Positions 15,285-17,841 of a DNA stretch of 17,841 nucleotides are shown here, piece by piece. Source of the stretch: Oscillibacter sp. (GTDB taxonomy: Bacteria; Bacillota; Clostridia; Oscillospirales; Oscillospiraceae). The stretch spans positions 10,895 through 28,735 of the forward strand of contig DNFA01000046.1 in the NCBI GenBank assembly GCA_003487665.1. The letters run 5' to 3'. The translations under genes were made by a program, and so were the position numbers. The notes under the pieces were generated by a model. That model was not told the DNA's origin. It did no database searches and saw nothing but the letters and a program-made list of their open reading frames with translations. Position 1 is the first letter of the stretch. Each line of letters starts with the position of its first letter.

Positions 15285-15353
15285 CCCCGGAGCGGCTGCG
15301 GGAAAGACTGATAGGTTATGGGAATTTCTTTCACTGAATGCTTCGGTTTTCCG

Positions 15354-15382
15354 TTGACGGTGCCGCCGGGATGTTGTATAAT
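15354..15382 (+). promoter_or_regulatory. Promoter of ptb
   Basis: TTGACG (15354-15359), 17-nt spacer and a perfect TATAAT (15377-15382). Transcription would start near 15389, giving a leader of about 70 nt that holds no clear structure. The 69 nt between this and the opposite promoter shows nothing else I can name. Confidence 0.82.
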
Positions 15383-15459
15383 ATGACTGGAAAAAGTGCC
15401 GGTTCAGGCGCGTATATTGCTTTAAATAGCAAAAGAAACTGTGCAGGAGGACGATCAGC

Positions 15460-16374
15460 ATGATACATACCATTGACGGCATCATCGCCGCCGCCAAGGG
15501 CGGCACCACCGGTGTCATCGCCGTGGCAGCCGCTCACGACCAGCCCGTGATCGAGGCGGTGGTGGAGGCTCGTAAGGAGGGCATCGCCACGCCCATTCTG
15601 GTGGGACATGTGGACGAGATCAGCGCCATGCTTACCGCACTGGGCGAGAACCCCGCCGACTACGAGATCATCGCCGGCGACACCGATCAGGACTGCGCGG
15701 CCAAGGCCGTGGCGCTGTGCGCCGAGGGTAAGGCCAACTTCCTGATGAAGGGCATTCTGGGCACCGCCGACCTGATGCGTGCTGTTTTCAATAAGGAGCA
15801 CGGTCTGCGTACCCAGCATCTGACCACCCACTGCATGCTGTACGAGATCCCCGCGCTGGGTCGTATGCTGGTGCTGACTGACGGCGGCGTGAACACCTTC
15901 CCCGATCTGGAGAAGAAGGCGGACATTCTGGAGAACGCCGCTATGGTGCTGCAGGCGCTGGGCTATGAGCATATCAACGCCTCCTGCGTGTGCGGCGCCG
16001 AGCAGGTGAATCCCAAGGTACAGTCCACCGTGGACGCTGATGCTCTCAGCAAGATGACCGACCGCTGGGCAAAGTACAACATGGACGTGTGCGGCCCCGT
16101 GGCCCTGGATCTGGCGGTAAGCGAGGAGGCCTGCCGCCACAAGCACTACACCGCCCCCGGCGCAGGCAAGGCGGACATCCTGCTGGTACCCAACTATGAG
16201 GTGGGCAACGGCATCGGCAAGGCGGCCAACCTGTTCGGCAACGCCAAAAACGCCGGCATCATTCTGGGCGCCAAGGTGCCCATCGTGCTGGTGAGCCGCG
16301 CCGACAGCGCCTACTCCAAACTGGCATCCATCGCTCTGGGCAGCGTCCTTTCCAGCCGCATGAAGCTGGCGTAA
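15460..16374 (+). CDS. ptb: Phosphate butyryltransferase (phosphate acyltransferase family)
   Basis: A 304-residue member of the phosphate acetyl/butyryltransferase family. The likely reaction is butyryl-CoA + phosphate to butyryl-phosphate + CoA. Features are the N-terminal VIAVAAAHDQPVIEAVVEA, FLMKGILGTADLMRAVFN near residues 93-110, LVLTDGGVNTFPDLEKKADI near 136-155, and VPNYEVGNGIGKAANLFG near 243-260, all family hallmarks. The length fits Ptb (about 300) better than phosphotransacetylase (about 330), although acetyl or branched acyl groups cannot be ruled out. GCAGGAGG lies about 9 nt before the ATG. In many clostridia buk follows ptb in one operon; here the next gene is an aminotransferase with its own promoter, so the kinase must be elsewhere. 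Confidence 0.9.
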   Translation: MIHTIDGIIAAAKGGTTGVIAVAAAHDQPVIEAVVEARKEGIATPILVGHVDEISAMLTALGENPADYEIIAGDTDQDCAAKAVALCAEGKANFLMKGILGTADLMRAVFNKEHGLRTQHLTTHCMLYEIPALGRMLVLTDGGVNTFPDLEKKADILENAAMVLQALGYEHINASCVCGAEQVNPKVQSTVDADALSKMTDRWAKYNMDVCGPVALDLAVSEEACRHKHYTAPGAGKADILLVPNYEVGNGIGKAANLFGNAKNAGIILGAKVPIVLVSRADSAYSKLASIALGSVLSSRMKLA

Positions 16375-16386
16375 TGGCGTATTGCA

Positions 16387-16430
16387 CAAGAAATTGTTTC
16401 GTCTCGCTACGATTTTAACAAATTTTCTTG
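16387..16430 (+). other. Imperfect AT-rich inverted repeat after ptb
   Basis: CAAGAAATTGTT (16387-16398) can pair with AACAAATTTTCTTG (16417-16430) with a 2-nt bulge and an 18-nt loop. No strong terminator is seen after ptb, so this may be a weak one, or a regulatory site before the next promoter. Confidence 0.3.
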
Positions 16431-16447
16431 GCTTGTTTGATAAATGC

Positions 16448-16476
16448 TTGACAATTATCACGGCAACACCTATCAT
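16448..16476 (+). promoter_or_regulatory. Promoter of the aminotransferase gene
   Basis: A perfect TTGACA (16448-16453), 17-nt spacer, TATCAT (16471-16476). The leader is about 60 nt, with AGAGGAGA before the ATG at 16544. Confidence 0.82.
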
Positions 16477-16543
16477 AAGTATGGTTCGACTGCCGCAGCG
16501 CGGTGTGGACATAGTACAATAACGTAAAAGAGGAGATTATGTT

Positions 16544-17734
16544 ATGGTAAATCAGGAATACTACAATCTGGGTACGGCGCCCTCCGTCATCCGCCAGCTG
16601 TTCGCCTACGGTCTGGAGCAGGCCGCCAAGGTGGGCGCTGACAAGGTGTACGACTATTCTCTGGGCAACCCCAGCATTCCCGCCCCCAAGAAGGTCAACG
16701 AGTCCATCAAGAAGATCGTGGACGAGATGGATTCCATCAAGCTGCACGGCTATTCCATGGCTGCCGGCTTCGATACCGCCCGCGCTGCCGTGGCCAAGGA
16801 TCTGGCCAATCGCTTCGGTCTGGATGTGAAGGCCAGCGAGCTGTTCTTCACCTGCGGTGCCGCTCCCGCCCTGATCTCCATTATCAAGGCGCTGATCGTG
16901 GACGCTGACAGCGAGATCATGGCTGTCGCCCCCTTCTTCCCCGAGTATCGCCCCTTCGTCAACGCCAACGGCGGCAAGCTGGTGGTCGTCCCCGCCGACA
17001 CCAAGGCGTTCCAGATCCATCTGGATGAGGTGGAGAAGCGCATCACCAAGAACACCCAGGGCATCATCATCAACTCCCCCAACAACCCCTCCGGCGTTGT
17101 GTACACCGAGGAGACGCTGAAGGGTCTGGCCGCTCTGCTGGAGCGCAAGAGCGCCGAGTACGGCCACCCCATCTACATCATCGCCGACGAGCCCTACCGT
17201 GAGCTGGTGTATGGCGGCGTTAAGGTTCCCTTCATCCCCTGCCTGTACAAGAACACCATCGTCTGCTACTCCTACTCCAAGTCCCTGTCCCTGCCCGGCG
17301 AGCGTATCGGCTATGTGTACGTCCCCGGCTTCGCTGACGACGCCGACGCGGTGTATGCCGCCATCGCCGGTGCCGCCCGTATCATGGGTCACGTCTGCCC
17401 GCCCACGCTGATGCAGAAGGTCATCGAGTACTGCGCCGAAGAGCGCCCCGACCTGGTGGCCTACGACGAGAACCGCAACCTGCTGTACAACAGCCTGCGT
17501 GAGATGGGCTACGAGTGCGCCAAGCCCGACGGTGCGTTCTATCTGTTCGTGAAGGCGCCCAACGGCGATGCCAACGCCTTCTCCGAGAAGGCCAAGCTGG
17601 AGCACAACCTGCTGGTGGTGCCCGCCGACGGCTTCGGCTGCCCCGGCTACTTCCGCCTGAGCTACTGCGTGGCCAACGACATGATCCAGCGCAGCCTGCC
17701 TGCTTTCAAGGCCATGATCGAGAGCTATAAGTAA
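16544..17734 (+). CDS. Pyridoxal phosphate-dependent aminotransferase, class I/II (aspartate aminotransferase-like)
   Basis: A 396-residue fold-type I PLP aminotransferase. Key marks are the cofactor-binding Asn/Pro segment NSPNNPSGVVY near residues 179-189, IIADEPYRELVYGG near 211-224 with the Asp that holds the pyridine nitrogen, the Schiff-base lysine Lys246 in SYSKSLSLPGERIGY, and a C-terminal GYFRLSYC whose Arg would bind the substrate carboxylate. The overall layout fits aspartate/alanine-type aminotransferases that use 2-oxoglutarate, but the amino donor cannot be fixed from sequence. The start follows AGAGGAGA; an ATG at 16539 is out of frame. Codon use is strongly biased to C/G-ending codons, suggesting high expression. 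It forms its own unit between a strong promoter and terminator. Confidence 0.9.
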   Translation: MVNQEYYNLGTAPSVIRQLFAYGLEQAAKVGADKVYDYSLGNPSIPAPKKVNESIKKIVDEMDSIKLHGYSMAAGFDTARAAVAKDLANRFGLDVKASELFFTCGAAPALISIIKALIVDADSEIMAVAPFFPEYRPFVNANGGKLVVVPADTKAFQIHLDEVEKRITKNTQGIIINSPNNPSGVVYTEETLKGLAALLERKSAEYGHPIYIIADEPYRELVYGGVKVPFIPCLYKNTIVCYSYSKSLSLPGERIGYVYVPGFADDADAVYAAIAGAARIMGHVCPPTLMQKVIEYCAEERPDLVAYDENRNLLYNSLREMGYECAKPDGAFYLFVKAPNGDANAFSEKAKLEHNLLVVPADGFGCPGYFRLSYCVANDMIQRSLPAFKAMIESYK

Positions 17735-17760
17735 GCTTTCACCCACCCGCACTTATATAT

Positions 17761-17793
17761 AAAAGTGTCCGCAGCTGTGCTGCGGACACTTTT
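17761..17793 (+). terminator. Rho-independent terminator of the aminotransferase gene
   Basis: A perfect 14-bp inverted repeat, AAAAGTGTCCGCAG and CTGCGGACACTTTT, with a 5-nt CTGTG loop, 26 nt after the stop codon. It can act on either strand. Confidence 0.92.
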
Positions 17794-17814
17794 GTCTACT
17801 AAGGGGTCCCGGTT

Positions 17815-17841
17815 GCACATTGTAGGGGCGGACGACCCTGT
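17815..17841. repeat. Possible start of an interspersed GC-rich intergenic repeat (cut by window edge)
   Basis: The window ends in TGTAGGGGCGGACGACCCTG after a terminator. I recognise this wording from scattered intergenic repeats in Oscillospiraceae genomes. Only one copy is present here and it is truncated, so the call rests on recall. Confidence 0.4.

Noticed and set aside
16415..17752. Minus-strand open frame opposite the aminotransferase
   Set aside because: Antisense of a complete PLP aminotransferase with intact cofactor motifs; no ribosome site or family match.
1..17841. CRISPR array, tRNA or rRNA genes, insertion sequence or phage genes
   Set aside because: No regularly spaced repeats, cloverleaf-like sequences, rRNA stretches, transposase or integrase motifs were seen; nearly all DNA is explained by housekeeping genes.

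Overview
The window looks like chromosomal core DNA from a GC-rich, probably spore-forming, butyrate-producing clostridium of the Oscillospiraceae type (Firmicutes). The support is the family mix: an SMC and a TepA-like ClpP relative close to Bacillus proteins, a SpoIIM-family protein, a YkvI-type transporter, a type III glutamine synthetase, a butyryl-CoA:acetate-type CoA-transferase and a phosphate butyryltransferase. Shine-Dalgarno sites are strong, promoters are clear TTGnnn-17-TATAAT types, and most transcription units end in textbook hairpin terminators. I see no phage, insertion sequence, CRISPR array, tRNA or rRNA.

Left part, minus strand (1-7680). Reading in the direction of transcription: a four-gene BMP-family nucleoside-type ABC importer (ATPase, two permeases, substrate-binding lipoprotein; 7570 down to 2946) ends at a terminator at 2893-2923. 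Then come the CoA-transferase (2657-1308, terminator 1278-1303), a TepA-like serine peptidase of the ClpP superfamily (1224-523, terminator 489-516), and the start of smc (397 to the window edge), which begins with TTG and has its own strong promoter.

Centre, plus strand (7748-14135). A GNAT acetyltransferase is divergent from the importer. It is followed by asnA (aspartate-ammonia ligase, with its own promoter and terminator), then an apparent gltX - spoIIM-family - glnN operon. gltX and the spoIIM-family gene overlap by ATGA. glnN ends in an 18-bp-stem bidirectional terminator facing the convergent ykvI gene. This stretch is a block for ammonia assimilation and glutamate use: AsnA and GlnN fix ammonia into asparagine and glutamine, and GltX charges glutamate onto tRNA.

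Right part (14150-17841). ykvI (minus) and ptb (plus) are divergent, each with a clear promoter. ptb is followed by a class I/II PLP aminotransferase with its own promoter and a 14-bp-stem terminator. The but-type CoA-transferase and ptb stand for the two alternative last steps from butyryl-CoA to butyrate; no butyrate kinase lies in the window.

I did not find a convincing new multi-gene system. The points most worth a second look are the paired hairpins and shared half-sites in the importer/GNAT intergenic region, the translational overlap of gltX with a SpoIIM-family membrane protein, and two stretches that look like interspersed repeats (2809-2870 and 17815-17841).
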